A DNA stretch of 64,000 nt from the NCBI RefSeq assembly GCF_019837165.1, contig NZ_JAGYHC010000001.1, forward strand, positions 3,720,001 through 3,784,000, read 5' to 3'. Positions within the stretch are counted from its first letter, which is position 1. The number at the start of each line of letters is the position of its first letter. The position numbers and the translations under genes were made by a program. Below are positions 45,613-54,179 of the stretch, piece after piece. This DNA is from Virgibacillus sp. NKC19-3. Its GTDB lineage: Bacteria > Bacillota > Bacilli > Bacillales > Amphibacillaceae. The notes beneath the pieces were generated by a model, which had not been told where the DNA came from, searched no databases, and saw only the letters and a list, made by a program, of their open reading frames with translations.

Positions 45613-45657
45613 TCACTTCCCCTGAAAATGACATAAATGTTTTTTCAGGGGAAGTGA
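45613..45657 (+). terminator. Hairpin after the secreted repeat protein
   Basis: CACTTCCCCTGAAAA pairs with TTTTTCAGGGGAAGTG. The stem is strong but followed by GATGTATATTTC rather than a clean T run, so termination may be partial. Confidence 0.65.
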
Positions 45658-45844
45658 TGTATATTTCAAGGGAGAGACAGCGAGCCAGATGCGATGCTAC
45701 ATATAATCGAACCAATCAATATTTTAAATGAGGACGAAGTGTTTGTTGCCTTATGGGCGTGCCGTACAAAATACAACTGAGTCAACAATCCCCTCTCCCC
45801 CCTATTCTTTTAAAGTGATTCCCTTTGCATTTGGCCCCACAGTC

Positions 45845-46405
45845 TCACACCCTTAACGAGCCACGAAAACCCCTGGCACCATAGTAAGAGGACGCACCAT
45901 TGTGATATACGAAGACATGTCCGTAACGATAATCGCAAAAAAGTGCACCACCGCGTTCTCTAATAGCCGAAGGGGTTTGCACCCAGCTCGATGTTTTCAT
46001 ATCAAAATTACCAAGCTTTTGCAAATCCCGATATTGTTCTTCGGTTAAAAGTTCAATACCCATGGCAGCTGCCATATCCATAGCATTATTTTCCGGTTTA
46101 TGTTTTTTCCTAGCCTCTAGCCCTTCGCGGTCGTAACAAACACTTCTGCGGCCCTTAGGACTTTCTACTGAACAATCATAAAAAATGTACTCGCCCTTCC
46201 TTTCATCAAACCCGACAACATCCGGTTCACCGCCAGTTTCCTCCATTTCATAAAGCGACCACAGTTTCTTTGGATTAGCATCCAGATTAGCTTGAACATT
46301 AGCCCATTCAAGACCTTTATGGCGGTTTTTATTTTCCTCAAAACGGGCTTTCAATGTGCTATATAATTCTTCACGTTGTTCAAACGATAATTCATTCTTT
46401 GTCAT
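45845..46405 (-). CDS. DUF4256 family protein
   Basis: A 186-residue cytosolic protein. GLEWANVQANLDANPKKLWS, MEETGGEPDVVGFDERKGEY and DCSVESPKGRRSVCYDREGL are typical of DUF4256, a family of unknown function found widely in bacteria. Start set at ATG 46405 (MTKNELSF), eight bases after GGGGG; an upstream in-frame codon reaches into the GGGACAGG palindrome and has no support. It is the last gene of the leftward cluster. Confidence 0.82.
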   Translation of the reverse strand: MTKNELSFEQREELYSTLKARFEENKNRHKGLEWANVQANLDANPKKLWSLYEMEETGGEPDVVGFDERKGEYIFYDCSVESPKGRRSVCYDREGLEARKKHKPENNAMDMAAAMGIELLTEEQYRDLQKLGNFDMKTSSWVQTPSAIRERGGALFCDYRYGHVFVYHNGASSYYGARGFRGSLRV

Positions 46406-46425
46406 ATGCATTTCCCCCTCATTCT

Positions 46426-46463
46426 GGGACAGTAGGGACAGGTCCCTTGTCCCACCTAGTCCC
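46426..46463. repeat. GGGACAGG palindromic repeat, copy 2
   Basis: GGGACAGTAGGGACAGGTCCC meets CTTGTCCCACCTAGTCCC in an imperfect inverted repeat of 38 bases. It sits immediately upstream of the DUF4256 ribosome binding site and next to a truncated methyltransferase gene. Confidence 0.75.
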
Positions 46464-46479
46464 AAGATTTATTAAATCC

Positions 46480-46620
46480 TCACCCCTGGCCAACAACAGC
46501 CTCAAACGTAATCGTCTGATTTGATCCAACAGGATATTGTCCGTATTTATAATCCGCTGAAATGACAATATCTCCAAAGCCAACCTGCTCAAGCAGCATT
46601 TTAAACTCTTCAATGCCATA
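46480..46620 (-). pseudogene. C-terminal fragment of a SAM-dependent methyltransferase
   Basis: On the minus strand the frame ending at TGA (46482-46480) reads YGIEEFKMLLEQVGFGDI and then SADYKYGQYPVGSNQTITFE, the usual end of a class I methyltransferase of the ubiE/Methyltransf family. A TAG stands directly before the first residue and no start or SAM-binding motifs exist. About 46 residues of a protein normally about 250 long remain, so this is a gene remnant. Confidence 0.7.
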
Positions 46621-46652
46621 CTAACGTAGCGGAAACATGAACCATAATAAAG

Positions 46653-47189
46653 CTAAACAAACCGATACATCAATATATCATCAATATATTGTCCATCTGC
46701 GTTTTTGATTTCCCTTTTTCTACGACCTTCTTCTTCAAACCCGAATTTTTTGTATAGCTGAATCGCACGGTTATTATCTGCAAATACGCTTAACCCTACT
46801 TTTTCGATCAATGTACTATCTTGAGCCCATTCAAGAAGCGCTTTTATCAGCGCCTTGCCAATTCCCGATTCTCGTGAATCCTTCTCAACTGACATCCCAA
46901 AACTTCCCCTATGCTCCAGACTTTTTCTCCATCCATTTTGGAAGTTAATGAGACCGACGATTTTCATATCGACTTCGGCAACAAATAGTACAGATCCAGG
47001 ATTTTCAATGTGTTTTCCTATGAATTTCTCCTCATCATCAATGGTGAAGTTTAACTCTCCTGGACGCGTTACCATATAACGACCTTCGTCCATAACTGAG
47101 TTACTTAAATTTAGAAGCTGCTCAGCATCTTCTAATTTTGCCTCACGAATTGCTGCCTTACTTCCATTTTTTAATTCAATTATATTCAC
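46653..47189 (-). CDS. GNAT family N-acetyltransferase
   Basis: A 178-residue acetyl-CoA-dependent transferase. The acetyl-CoA binding motif A is FGMSVEKDSRESGIGKALIK, followed by VGLSVFADNNRAIQLYKKFG (motif B), similar to PhnO/RimI-like and spermidine-type enzymes. The target is unknown. The start is taken as GTG (complement of 47187-47189), eight bases after GGGG, giving MNIIELKNGS; a GTG five codons upstream overlaps that site. It lies between two GGGACAGG palindromes. Confidence 0.85.
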   Translation of the reverse strand: MNIIELKNGSKAAIREAKLEDAEQLLNLSNSVMDEGRYMVTRPGELNFTIDDEEKFIGKHIENPGSVLFVAEVDMKIVGLINFQNGWRKSLEHRGSFGMSVEKDSRESGIGKALIKALLEWAQDSTLIEKVGLSVFADNNRAIQLYKKFGFEEEGRRKREIKNADGQYIDDILMYRFV

Positions 47190-47214
47190 TATTGATTCCC
47201 CCACTTTTTCCTTA

Positions 47215-47270
47215 CAGGGACAGGTTCATTGCCCCAGCACCAGACGAACGGGACAATGAACCTGTCCCTG
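47215..47270. repeat. GGGACAGG palindromic repeat, copy 3
   Basis: CAGGGACAGGTTCATTGCCC at 47215 pairs with GGGACAATGAACCTGTCCCT ending at 47270, about 20 pairs with one mismatch around a 14-base loop. The right arm abuts the methyltransferase stop codon. Confidence 0.85.
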
Positions 47271-47936
47271 TTATTGGTTGGCAGTAAGTATATATCGCTC
47301 AAACTCTGGTATTTCATCCCAATATAAAGGATCATGTAAGTAGAAAAGTTCGACATGTCGAAAGAAATTCTTTTCTATGACAGATTTGAGTCTTTCTCCA
47401 GCGCTTCCTTTGTAATACGGGATCGAATCGCCTATCTCCCTAAATTCATCTTGATATAATCGTTTCTTCCATTCACCTTCGATGATAGCCAGTTTCCCAT
47501 CTGCTTTTAAAACTCTTTTCCATTCGCTTAATGCGCTATTTGGGTTAGATATATTTGAAATGAGAAAACGGTTGATGACAAGATCAAATGAGGCATCTTT
47601 AAATGAAAGGGATTCAGCGTCTTCCATGTGAAAATCAATGGAGTGTCCTCGCTCCTTCGCCTTTTGCCTTGCCTTTTCCAACATACTGGATGCTACATCA
47701 ACACCGATTACTTGATGTCCTTGTTTGGCCAATAACATACTAAGAAATCCCGTTCCGCACCCAACATCTAAGACATCCAGTTTTTTATCGCCAGTGATGC
47801 TTTTCATACGTTTTAACCATAATTCTTCTTGTTCAACACTGCGAATATCATGATGCCCTGTAAAATCGTACAGTTCTGCTCTCCTATTCCAATGGTTTGT
47901 TATGCGTTCCTTGATACTCTCATGTTTTGCAACCAT
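47271..47936 (-). CDS. Class I SAM-dependent methyltransferase
   Basis: A 221-residue methyltransferase. Motif I is LDVLDVGCGTGFLSMLLA (about residue 50), then VIGVDVASSMLEKARQKA and the post-I acidic residue. The fold is Methyltransf_11/25-like; the C-terminal half YLHDPLYWDEIPEFERYILT is not diagnostic. Substrate unknown. GGAGGG lies seven bases before the ATG. Part of a minus-strand run of small enzymes with independent spacing of about 60-110 bases. Confidence 0.88.
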   Translation of the reverse strand: MVAKHESIKERITNHWNRRAELYDFTGHHDIRSVEQEELWLKRMKSITGDKKLDVLDVGCGTGFLSMLLAKQGHQVIGVDVASSMLEKARQKAKERGHSIDFHMEDAESLSFKDASFDLVINRFLISNISNPNSALSEWKRVLKADGKLAIIEGEWKKRLYQDEFREIGDSIPYYKGSAGERLKSVIEKNFFRHVELFYLHDPLYWDEIPEFERYILTANQ

Positions 47937-48017
47937 GAATACCCTCCGTTTTCAAAAAGTCTGCATATCACGTAGTGCTATCCTTTTGCCGGACGGACAC
48001 ACATCATTTTTTAAAAA

Positions 48018-48518
48018 TCATAACAACTTTGACATGTAGTATTCATCAACAAATTCACCATTGATGAATAAAGAATGTCTTTTTGTCCCTTCGATTTCAA
48101 ATCCCATTCTCTTATATAATGATAAACCGACTTCGTTCCGAGTGACGACTGTTAACGCTAAACGATGTATACTTTGCCTCTGCGCCCATTGTTCCATCTC
48201 TTCAAATAGTCTTGTTCCTACTCCTCGGCCTCTGTAACCCTTGGAAACACCAACAACAATATAAACTGCATGCTTATTTCTATTTGCATCGCCTCCAATT
48301 GCCATCAGGTAACCCACTAATTCATTATCATCATTTTCAGCCACAAATATAGTGGAGTTCGCTTTTTTTCCAATACTCGCTATCATCTTTTCTTGTTGCT
48401 CAAGTGAAATGTTTCTCTCTCCTGCTTCCCAAAGCATATATTCGGAACTTGCCTCAACTTGCTGGATAAGTCGGGCAGACGTTTCCGCATCAGAAGTGTC
48501 TATTTCTCTAATCAGCAA
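48018..48518 (-). CDS. GNAT family N-acetyltransferase
   Basis: A 166-residue acetyltransferase with motif A VIVVGVSKGYRGRGVGTRLF-like sequence (observed YIVVGVSKGYRGRGVGTRLF) and motif B LALTVVTRNEVGLSLYKRMG. It ends GEFVDEYYMSKLL, as in amino-sugar or protein N-acetyltransferases of the RimI-like group. The start is judged to be TTG (complement of 48516-48518), after a G9 tract and GGAGA; an upstream frame overlaps the GrpB gene. Target unknown. Confidence 0.83.
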   Translation of the reverse strand: MLIREIDTSDAETSARLIQQVEASSEYMLWEAGERNISLEQQEKMIASIGKKANSTIFVAENDDNELVGYLMAIGGDANRNKHAVYIVVGVSKGYRGRGVGTRLFEEMEQWAQRQSIHRLALTVVTRNEVGLSLYKRMGFEIEGTKRHSLFINGEFVDEYYMSKLL

Positions 48519-48541
48519 ATCATTTCTCCCCCCCCCACAGT

Positions 48542-49063
48542 TTACGATTTGAAGCCTTGATACCAAACCAAAGCTTTGCTCTCAATCTCTGATACCATCT
48601 GCGCCTTTCCTTTTATATATGATTCTATATCATTCGGAAAAAGATTGGACAATTCTTCTTTCAAATCACCATAATTTTTTAATATATCGGGGTGTTTCCG
48701 TAAATAGTCCCGGAAAGCTAGATGCCGTTTAATTTCAGGGTCACCTCGTTCATAAACATGGACATGATGCGTTCGATCATCTCCTCCCTTTTGGAAAAAT
48801 CGCCGATCAGATATGCCATTTTCTCCTTTTGGTTCATAACCAATGTTGATCATCTCAGCGTCAAACTTATCAATCCAACTAATATTTTTTACCACAGGCA
48901 TTATATCGATAATCGGCTTTGCTTTTAGCCCTTTTACGGAGGTACTGCCAATGTGATGAATTTCAATCATTTCCGAACCAAAAATATGATGTAGCTGTTT
49001 AGACTCTTCCTCAAATTTCATTGGCCAATCCCCGTCATATGAGGTTACTTCAACCTTTCTCAT
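48542..49063 (-). CDS. GrpB family protein (nucleotidyltransferase-like, UPF0157)
   Basis: A 173-residue soluble protein. WPMKFEEESKQLHHIFG and MIEIHHIGSTSVKGLKAKPI carry the conserved His-x-Gly-Ser-Thr-Ser block of the GrpB/UPF0157 family, a nucleotidyltransferase-like fold; HHVHVYERGDPEIKRHLAFR is the other conserved part. Often fused to or near dephospho-CoA kinase in other bacteria, here it is next to a GNAT gene and a kinase-like gene. Role unknown. Confidence 0.88.
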   Translation of the reverse strand: MRKVEVTSYDGDWPMKFEEESKQLHHIFGSEMIEIHHIGSTSVKGLKAKPIIDIMPVVKNISWIDKFDAEMINIGYEPKGENGISDRRFFQKGGDDRTHHVHVYERGDPEIKRHLAFRDYLRKHPDILKNYGDLKEELSNLFPNDIESYIKGKAQMVSEIESKALVWYQGFKS

Positions 49064-49180
49064 TTTACTCTCATCCTTTTTTAATCCTGCTGTTGCTCAA
49101 TAATATATTCACATGCGTATAAGCTGATTATCGTGCTCTATCGCTGAAATATGATTGCTTAATCACACTCTAAATCTCAA

Positions 49181-49831
49181 TCAACATTTAAAATCACCGC
49201 CTTTTTCCAGGAAAAACGCTTCATTAGCGTTTTTTAATATAATATCAAAATTGCAATGATAAGGATGCATAAATAAATCATATTGAATTCTACGCTCTTC
49301 ATGCGATTGTCTTATAGCGTGAATATCTGCTCCTCTTTCAGAAGCATCTCGAATACCTCTTCTTATTAATTCCGTTTCACTGTCAGTATATAAGTAAATC
49401 CTCAAATCAAACAAATGTGGATTTATAAAAGCAACACTCATACCTTCTACAATATTCACTTTGCTTTGTGAATGGATTAAAGTGCTACGCATATAGGGCG
49501 TACCTATTGTATAAAAATCTAATTCATCTCTAATCATATGGATGTCTCTTTCCAAACCTAGTACGTTATGGGCAGCAGGATGGCATGCGGTCATTTTATA
49601 ATGATGATTTTTATTGTTATATTGATAATTTAGAATAGTGTACTTCCTAAGATTAGAACCAATAATATAAGGATCCGTATTAATATAATTTACATCTTTT
49701 TGTCCTAAAAGTTTTCCACGTTTATTTGCAAATGTTGTCTTCCCGGAAGCACCATGACCTGAAATTCCAATGATTACTTTTTGATCTGTATTATGTATCA
49801 AATTGACTATCCCGTGAAATATCTTGTCCAT
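49181..49831 (-). CDS. Uridine kinase-like P-loop protein
   Basis: A 216-residue protein with Walker A GISGHGASGKTTFANK (about residue 22) and a PRK/uridine kinase layout: NYINTDPYIIG corresponds to the nucleoside-site strand, and VNIVEGMSVAF to Walker B; IYLYTDSETELIRRGIRDAS is the lid-like region with paired arginines. The true substrate may not be uridine. ATG 49831 (second of GTG-ATG) follows GGGGGAGA. It heads the leftward cluster, next to palindrome copy 4. Confidence 0.75.
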   Translation of the reverse strand: MDKIFHGIVNLIHNTDQKVIIGISGHGASGKTTFANKRGKLLGQKDVNYINTDPYIIGSNLRKYTILNYQYNNKNHHYKMTACHPAAHNVLGLERDIHMIRDELDFYTIGTPYMRSTLIHSQSKVNIVEGMSVAFINPHLFDLRIYLYTDSETELIRRGIRDASERGADIHAIRQSHEERRIQYDLFMHPYHCNFDIILKNANEAFFLEKGGDFKC

Positions 49832-49902
49832 CACTCTCCCCCTTTTAATAGCAAAGCCCTTTCATTATTTTCATTATAACAATCACCTTATTATATCACG
49901 CA

Positions 49903-49968
49903 GTGGGACGTGGGGACAGGTTCATTGTCCCAATATGCTGGGACAATGAACCTGTCCCCACGTCCCAC
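49903..49968. repeat. GGGACAGG palindromic repeat, copy 4, perfect 29-bp arms
   Basis: A perfect inverted repeat: arms 49903-49931 and 49940-49968, loop AATATGCT. The left arm runs GTGGGACGTGGGGACAGG then TTCATTGTCCC. The core GGGACAGGTTCATTGTCCC is itself shared with copy 3. It lies in the divergent gap between the kinase-like and MarR genes. Confidence 0.93.
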
Positions 49969-50048
49969 CCCTAGACATTACGTCAAAGAACTGCTAAACT
50001 ATAAAGGTTACTCTAGCTAACTGTTACTGAAGGTAACTATCCAAAGAG

Positions 50049-50477
50049 GTGATTTCCATTAAGACTACACAAAAGTTCTTCCACCAGCTAATCATGTTAT
50101 ACCGCCCGTTTGAAAATCAGCTAAATATAGAGCTGAACAAGCACAATTTGCACCGCGCACAATGGACGATTTTATATTATTTATATCATTTTGGGGAAGC
50201 GACAAATATCGAAATTTCCCATTACCAAGGTGTCGAAAAGCCTACTATCACCAGAACCCTGGCAAGCTTGGAAAAATTGGGTTATGTGCAGCAAGCGAGG
50301 GGTAAAGATAAGCGTGAAAAACGAATGCAGCTGACAGATTCTGGCAGGAATATGTATGAGCATGTACGTATTACCATTGATGAATTGGAAGCGGACATTT
50401 TACAAGGCATATCCGAAACAGAACAGCGTGAAGCCATTCGTATTATGGAAACAATTAGAAGCAATATTCGAAAGTGA
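50049..50477 (+). CDS. MarR family transcriptional regulator
   Basis: A 142-residue winged-helix repressor. LHRAQWTILYYLYHFGEATN and EISHYQGVEKPTITRTLASL form the DNA-binding helices, and QQARGKDKREKRMQLTDSG the wing. Next comes an MFS exporter gene whose start follows closely, so the pair is probably a substrate-induced efflux operon under self-control. The start is uncertain: GTG 50049 overlaps the AGAGGTGA ribosome binding site, and an ATT at 50058 would have ideal spacing. No ATG is available upstream. Confidence 0.87.
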   Translation: MISIKTTQKFFHQLIMLYRPFENQLNIELNKHNLHRAQWTILYYLYHFGEATNIEISHYQGVEKPTITRTLASLEKLGYVQQARGKDKREKRMQLTDSGRNMYEHVRITIDELEADILQGISETEQREAIRIMETIRSNIRK

Positions 50478-50488
50478 GGAATTCATTC

Positions 50489-51718
50489 GTGGAACAAGCA
50501 AAATCAAAATTATGGACGAAGGATTTTACCATTGTATCCGTGGCAAATTTCTTCTTATATTTAGTGTTTTATTTATTATTAGTGACGATGTCGGTCTATG
50601 CTGTTGAACAGTTTCGTGTTTCGGAAAGCCAGGCAGGTCTTGTCACTGGTATTTTTGTTATTGGAACATTAATTGGGAGACTGGTCATTGGCCGGTTAAT
50701 CACAACCATCGGTAACAAGAAAATGTTATATTTCGGACTGATTTTCTTTATTTTGATGTCCTTATTCTATTTTGTTGATGCGGGCATCACCTTTTTTCTA
50801 ATTACCCGCCTATTACATGGAATCGCCTTAGGCGCAGCAAGTACAGCAACAGGAACCATTGTCGCAGAAGTCATACCTGAGCATCGAAAGGGAGAAGGAA
50901 TTGGCTATTACAGCATGAGCATTACCCTGGCAACGGCAATCGGTCCATTCATTGGACTTTATATGAGCTCCCATATGGATTACCAGGTGATTTTCATCTT
51001 TTGTTTGGCATTGGCAATCATTAGTTTTATTATATCCTTATTTGCTAAAATACCCGTTGTGAAAAATCCTATAAAAACGGCATCTGCGCCACGTAAGAAG
51101 AAAATAAAGCTTTCCGATTTTATGGAACCAAAGGCATTACCAATTGGACTCGTACTCATCATCCTATCTGTTGGCTATGCCAGTGTTCTGTCCTTTATTA
51201 ATTTCTATGCGATTGAAATTAACCAGGTCCAAGCGGCGAGCCTATTCTTTATTGTCTACGCCGTAGCGATCCTGATATCACGGCCATTTACCGGACGTTT
51301 ACTCGACCTAAAAGGTGCCAACTGGGTGATGTATCCGGCTTTCATTCTATTTGGGGCAGGATTATTGCTGTTAAGCACCGCACAAAGCAGTATATCACTA
51401 TTAGTAGCTGGTGTATTGATGGGCCTCGGATATGGGAATATGCAATCCACCACGCAAGCCATCGCTGTAAAAATGGCTGCCCCACATCGGGTCGGTCTTG
51501 CCACATCAACTTACTATATAGCGATGGACGCGGGAATTGGATTCGGACCATACGTGCTGGGGATCATCATTCCATCAACCGGATACAGCAATTTATATCT
51601 CATTATGGGAATCATGGTCCTAGCTACGACGATGCTTTATTACTTCCTTCATGGTAAAAAAGAACATGCCATTTCAGAACCGATGGAGGCTGTAGAAATA
51701 AAGTCCCATTCACATTAA
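50489..51718 (+). CDS. MFS exporter paired with MarR
   Basis: A 409-residue, twelve-helix DHA1-like facilitator: WTKDFTIVSVANFFLYLVFY start, GTLIGRLVIGRLITTIGNKK (loop 2-3 motif), AEVIPEHRKGEGIGYYSMSI (helix 5 region). It resembles the gene at 40680 and may be a distant duplicate. GTG 50489 is chosen as start (VEQAKSKLW...), after GTGAGGA; the gene begins 12 bases past the marR stop. Substrate unknown. A GC-rich terminator follows. Confidence 0.87.
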   Translation: MEQAKSKLWTKDFTIVSVANFFLYLVFYLLLVTMSVYAVEQFRVSESQAGLVTGIFVIGTLIGRLVIGRLITTIGNKKMLYFGLIFFILMSLFYFVDAGITFFLITRLLHGIALGAASTATGTIVAEVIPEHRKGEGIGYYSMSITLATAIGPFIGLYMSSHMDYQVIFIFCLALAIISFIISLFAKIPVVKNPIKTASAPRKKKIKLSDFMEPKALPIGLVLIILSVGYASVLSFINFYAIEINQVQAASLFFIVYAVAILISRPFTGRLLDLKGANWVMYPAFILFGAGLLLLSTAQSSISLLVAGVLMGLGYGNMQSTTQAIAVKMAAPHRVGLATSTYYIAMDAGIGFGPYVLGIIIPSTGYSNLYLIMGIMVLATTMLYYFLHGKKEHAISEPMEAVEIKSHSH

Positions 51719-51756
51719 TTTTAACAACAAGATGGATCATCCATCACGTTCAATGA

Positions 51757-51785
51757 TGTCCCGGGAAAAGCCCGGGATATCTTAT
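51757..51785 (+). terminator. Terminator-like hairpin after the MarR-MFS operon
   Basis: TCCCGGG (51759-51765) pairs with CCCGGGA (51771-51777) around AAAAG, followed by TATCTTAT. Confidence 0.65.
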
Positions 51786-51939
51786 AGTTCATAGGGCTTT
51801 TTGCTTCCTCAGCTATCCTTTTTATTTAGGATAAGTATACGTTATCACTTTTGATCCAAAACAAACATTATTATATTCGGCGGATTTTGTATACACTAAA
51901 AGCAGTTCCCAATCCGGAAGCGAAAGGAGACTGATTCCA

Positions 51940-52719
51940 TTGACTATTAATTTCCATGACCCAGATAACAAAGACAGTTATGCCACCCGCAAACCAGATA
52001 TGAGCTGGTATGATACGATCAAGAAAATGGTCGATTTGCAGAATATTCATGATGCAGCGGATGTGGGTTGTGGAGGTGGTATCTATGCAAGAGCTCTAGC
52101 TGATATGGGAATTGCTGCTATTACCGGTATTGATTCTTCTAAGGTGATGATTGAGGAGGCCAAAAAGCGGTCCAGTGATTACAAGCAAATAGACTTTCAA
52201 GTTGGCAGTGCATATGATACAAAGCTACCAAACCGTTCGGTTGATTTTCTATTGGAGCGTGCACTCATTCATCATTTGGAAGATCTATCTTCATGTTTTA
52301 CAGAGGCATTTCGGATATTAAAACATCGGGGATCCATCCTTATCCAAGATAGAACCCCTTCTGATTGCCTATTAGAAGGAAGTCATGAGCACATTAGAGG
52401 ATACTTCTTTTCCAAATTTCCGCATTTTGTTACACTTGAAATGAAAAGAAGATATACAAGTGACATTGTTGTAAAAGCGTTAAAGGCGGCTGGATTCACA
52501 GCCATTCAGCAAGCAACATTATGGGAGACTAGAAAAAAGTATCCCTCCAAAGACGGATTACTAGCAGACATACGTGCAAGACAAGGGCGGTCTATCCTGC
52601 ATGAATTAACCGATAAGGAAATAGAACAACTCATTCATTTTATGGACGTTAAGCTGAATAAAAACGGCCCTATCGTTGATAAAGACCGCTGGACGATATG
52701 GATGGCTACAAAGTGCTAG
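51940..52719 (+). CDS. Class I SAM-dependent methyltransferase
   Basis: A 259-residue methyltransferase. Motif I reads AADVGCGGGIYARALADMGI (about residue 40), followed by ITGIDSSKVMIEEAKKRS and a later FLLERALIHHLEDLSSCF. The C-terminal part is not tied to a known substrate. It starts with TTG (51940), ten bases after AGGAG. It is transcribed alone; the 220 bases upstream hold no other named feature. Confidence 0.87.
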   Translation: MTINFHDPDNKDSYATRKPDMSWYDTIKKMVDLQNIHDAADVGCGGGIYARALADMGIAAITGIDSSKVMIEEAKKRSSDYKQIDFQVGSAYDTKLPNRSVDFLLERALIHHLEDLSSCFTEAFRILKHRGSILIQDRTPSDCLLEGSHEHIRGYFFSKFPHFVTLEMKRRYTSDIVVKALKAAGFTAIQQATLWETRKKYPSKDGLLADIRARQGRSILHELTDKEIEQLIHFMDVKLNKNGPIVDKDRWTIWMATKC

Positions 52720-52768
52720 AAATGGCTCACTGACATTCGCAAGAAATGCTAACCAGCTTATCCATCTG

Positions 52769-53227
52769 CTATTTCACTTTTGCAACCCCTAACGCTAGAT
52801 GTTCCCACAAAATTTTTTCCACTAATTCCATCCACTCTTCCTTACAATCAATAATCAGAATGACCTCCGGATGTTTCCCTTTTAACATTCTTTTTCGCTT
52901 TTTAAAAACGTTTTCGGTAAACAGTCTGATGACAACACCTATAATAAATCCCAAAAATGCAAATAGTAGCCCCCACACTATTGGACCCCACGCCATTTTG
53001 AAGCCAATACTTGTCCCAACAACCGCAAAGGCCGTAGCAAGTGCAGTCCCTATATCAATCAGTGACGTACCATCGGAAGTATCCAAGCTATCAAACAACC
53101 TGCGCGCTTCCACTCGATTATCAAGAGGAACTGCATAAATACTTTCTCTTTTAATCCCCCTTTTTTCCAGTGTGGAAATAGCCATCTCTAAAAAAATATC
53201 GTTATCAAATATGGAATATAACTGCAT
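52769..53227 (-). CDS. Two-helix membrane protein of unknown function
   Basis: A 152-residue protein. The N-terminal half (ISTLEKRGIKRESIYAVPLD) is soluble and looks like an alpha/beta domain that reads small signals; the centre has glycine-rich helices (LIDIGTALATAFAVVGTSIG and IVWGLLFAFLGFIIGVVIRL), as in other small Bacillus proteins of unknown role; the tail returns to the cytoplasm. Start is ATG 53227 or the GTG at 53236 that overlaps the stop of the preceding gene (GTGA), so translation is probably coupled to it. Confidence 0.7.
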   Translation of the reverse strand: MQLYSIFDNDIFLEMAISTLEKRGIKRESIYAVPLDNRVEARRLFDSLDTSDGTSLIDIGTALATAFAVVGTSIGFKMAWGPIVWGLLFAFLGFIIGVVIRLFTENVFKKRKRMLKGKHPEVILIIDCKEEWMELVEKILWEHLALGVAKVK

Positions 53228-53232
53228 GCTTA

Positions 53233-54020
53233 TCACTTCACTTTTCTCCCTTTTAGAAGTTGAAAATCAGGGTGTTGATAATGTTGCTTTAAAAACCGTC
53301 GTTGTTCTTTTTCAAACAGTTTATTATTCTCCACGGTATTTACATACGCATCATACATAGAAAAGCCATATATAGAAGGCAACATGATCAAATATTCACC
53401 TTGTAAGACAGCGGTTGCTTGTGCCACCTCTCCTACTAACAAAAGCTGAATAGCTTCGAGCGCATGGGAGAAGTAAAAAAAGAGAACAGCCCAGAAGATA
53501 ACAAAGAAAGCTGTCGCAATTCGATGGATATAGAGTTGGCCCAAACCTGGTACAACAGCCGACCAAAATGCTGCCATAACAGGGCTTCTCTTATCCAAAT
53601 AATTAATTTCCAATGCCCCATGCTAAATATATTGAAGCGATGTTCCTCATGCTCGGTCAATACATAGACTTTATTCATATCTACAGTTGTTCGATGACTA
53701 TCCCAAATTCCAAAAAAGTACACGGGCAAATAGACTAAAAGCCACCTGGTATCCAGGACATTAGTAGCCATATCAAAATTACCCTGAAATGTATATATAA
53801 TTGCTGAATTAACATTTGCCTGCACATTAACAATCACCTCCCAAATAAATAAGACAAAGCCCCGAATATATTTCGATAAAAGTAAGTGACCAAATCCGGG
53901 AAAAGCTGCGCTCCACCATGCAATAACAGAGGGGCTTCTTAAATGAATCTGTGTGGTACCAAGCACACTGACATGTGCGATGTAACGTCTAGCAGTATTG
54001 TCCGGTACATAATTATCCAT
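53233..54020 (-). pseudogene. Two-repeat membrane protein of unknown function, single frameshift
   Basis: Two overlapping frames rejoin as one protein of about 262 residues if one G is added to the four-G run at about 53616-53619. The halves are homologous: SPSVIAWWSAAFPGFGHLLL with FGIWDSHRTTVDMNKVY in the first, SPVMAAFWSAVVPGLGQLYI with YGFSMYDAYVNTVENNKLF in the second. Each half has membrane helices of the TM2/DUF5683-like sort. No function is known. The next gene starts on its stop codon. Confidence 0.75.
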
Positions 54021-54179
54021 TTAAAAAACCTCCTTTTTCTACTTTTGCTAGTTTTTCCTTTTTAGAAGATTTTTATACTTGTAATCTACCTTGTGAACGA
54101 AAGGTAATAGAATCCAGGGAAATGAAAGAAATAAATCCTTTTTAACTATTAAATTCCTTGGATCTCGTAGGGATTGCCT

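Noticed and set aside
45661-45844. Possible small gene between the secreted repeat protein and DUF4256
   Set aside because: Short frames exist but none has a start site with a ribosome binding site or any recognisable feature.
40680-51718. The two DHA1-like MFS genes (40680 and 50489) as a recent duplication
   Set aside because: They share motifs such as RRGEGMGY/RKGEGIGY but differ widely elsewhere; membership of one broad family is enough to explain this.
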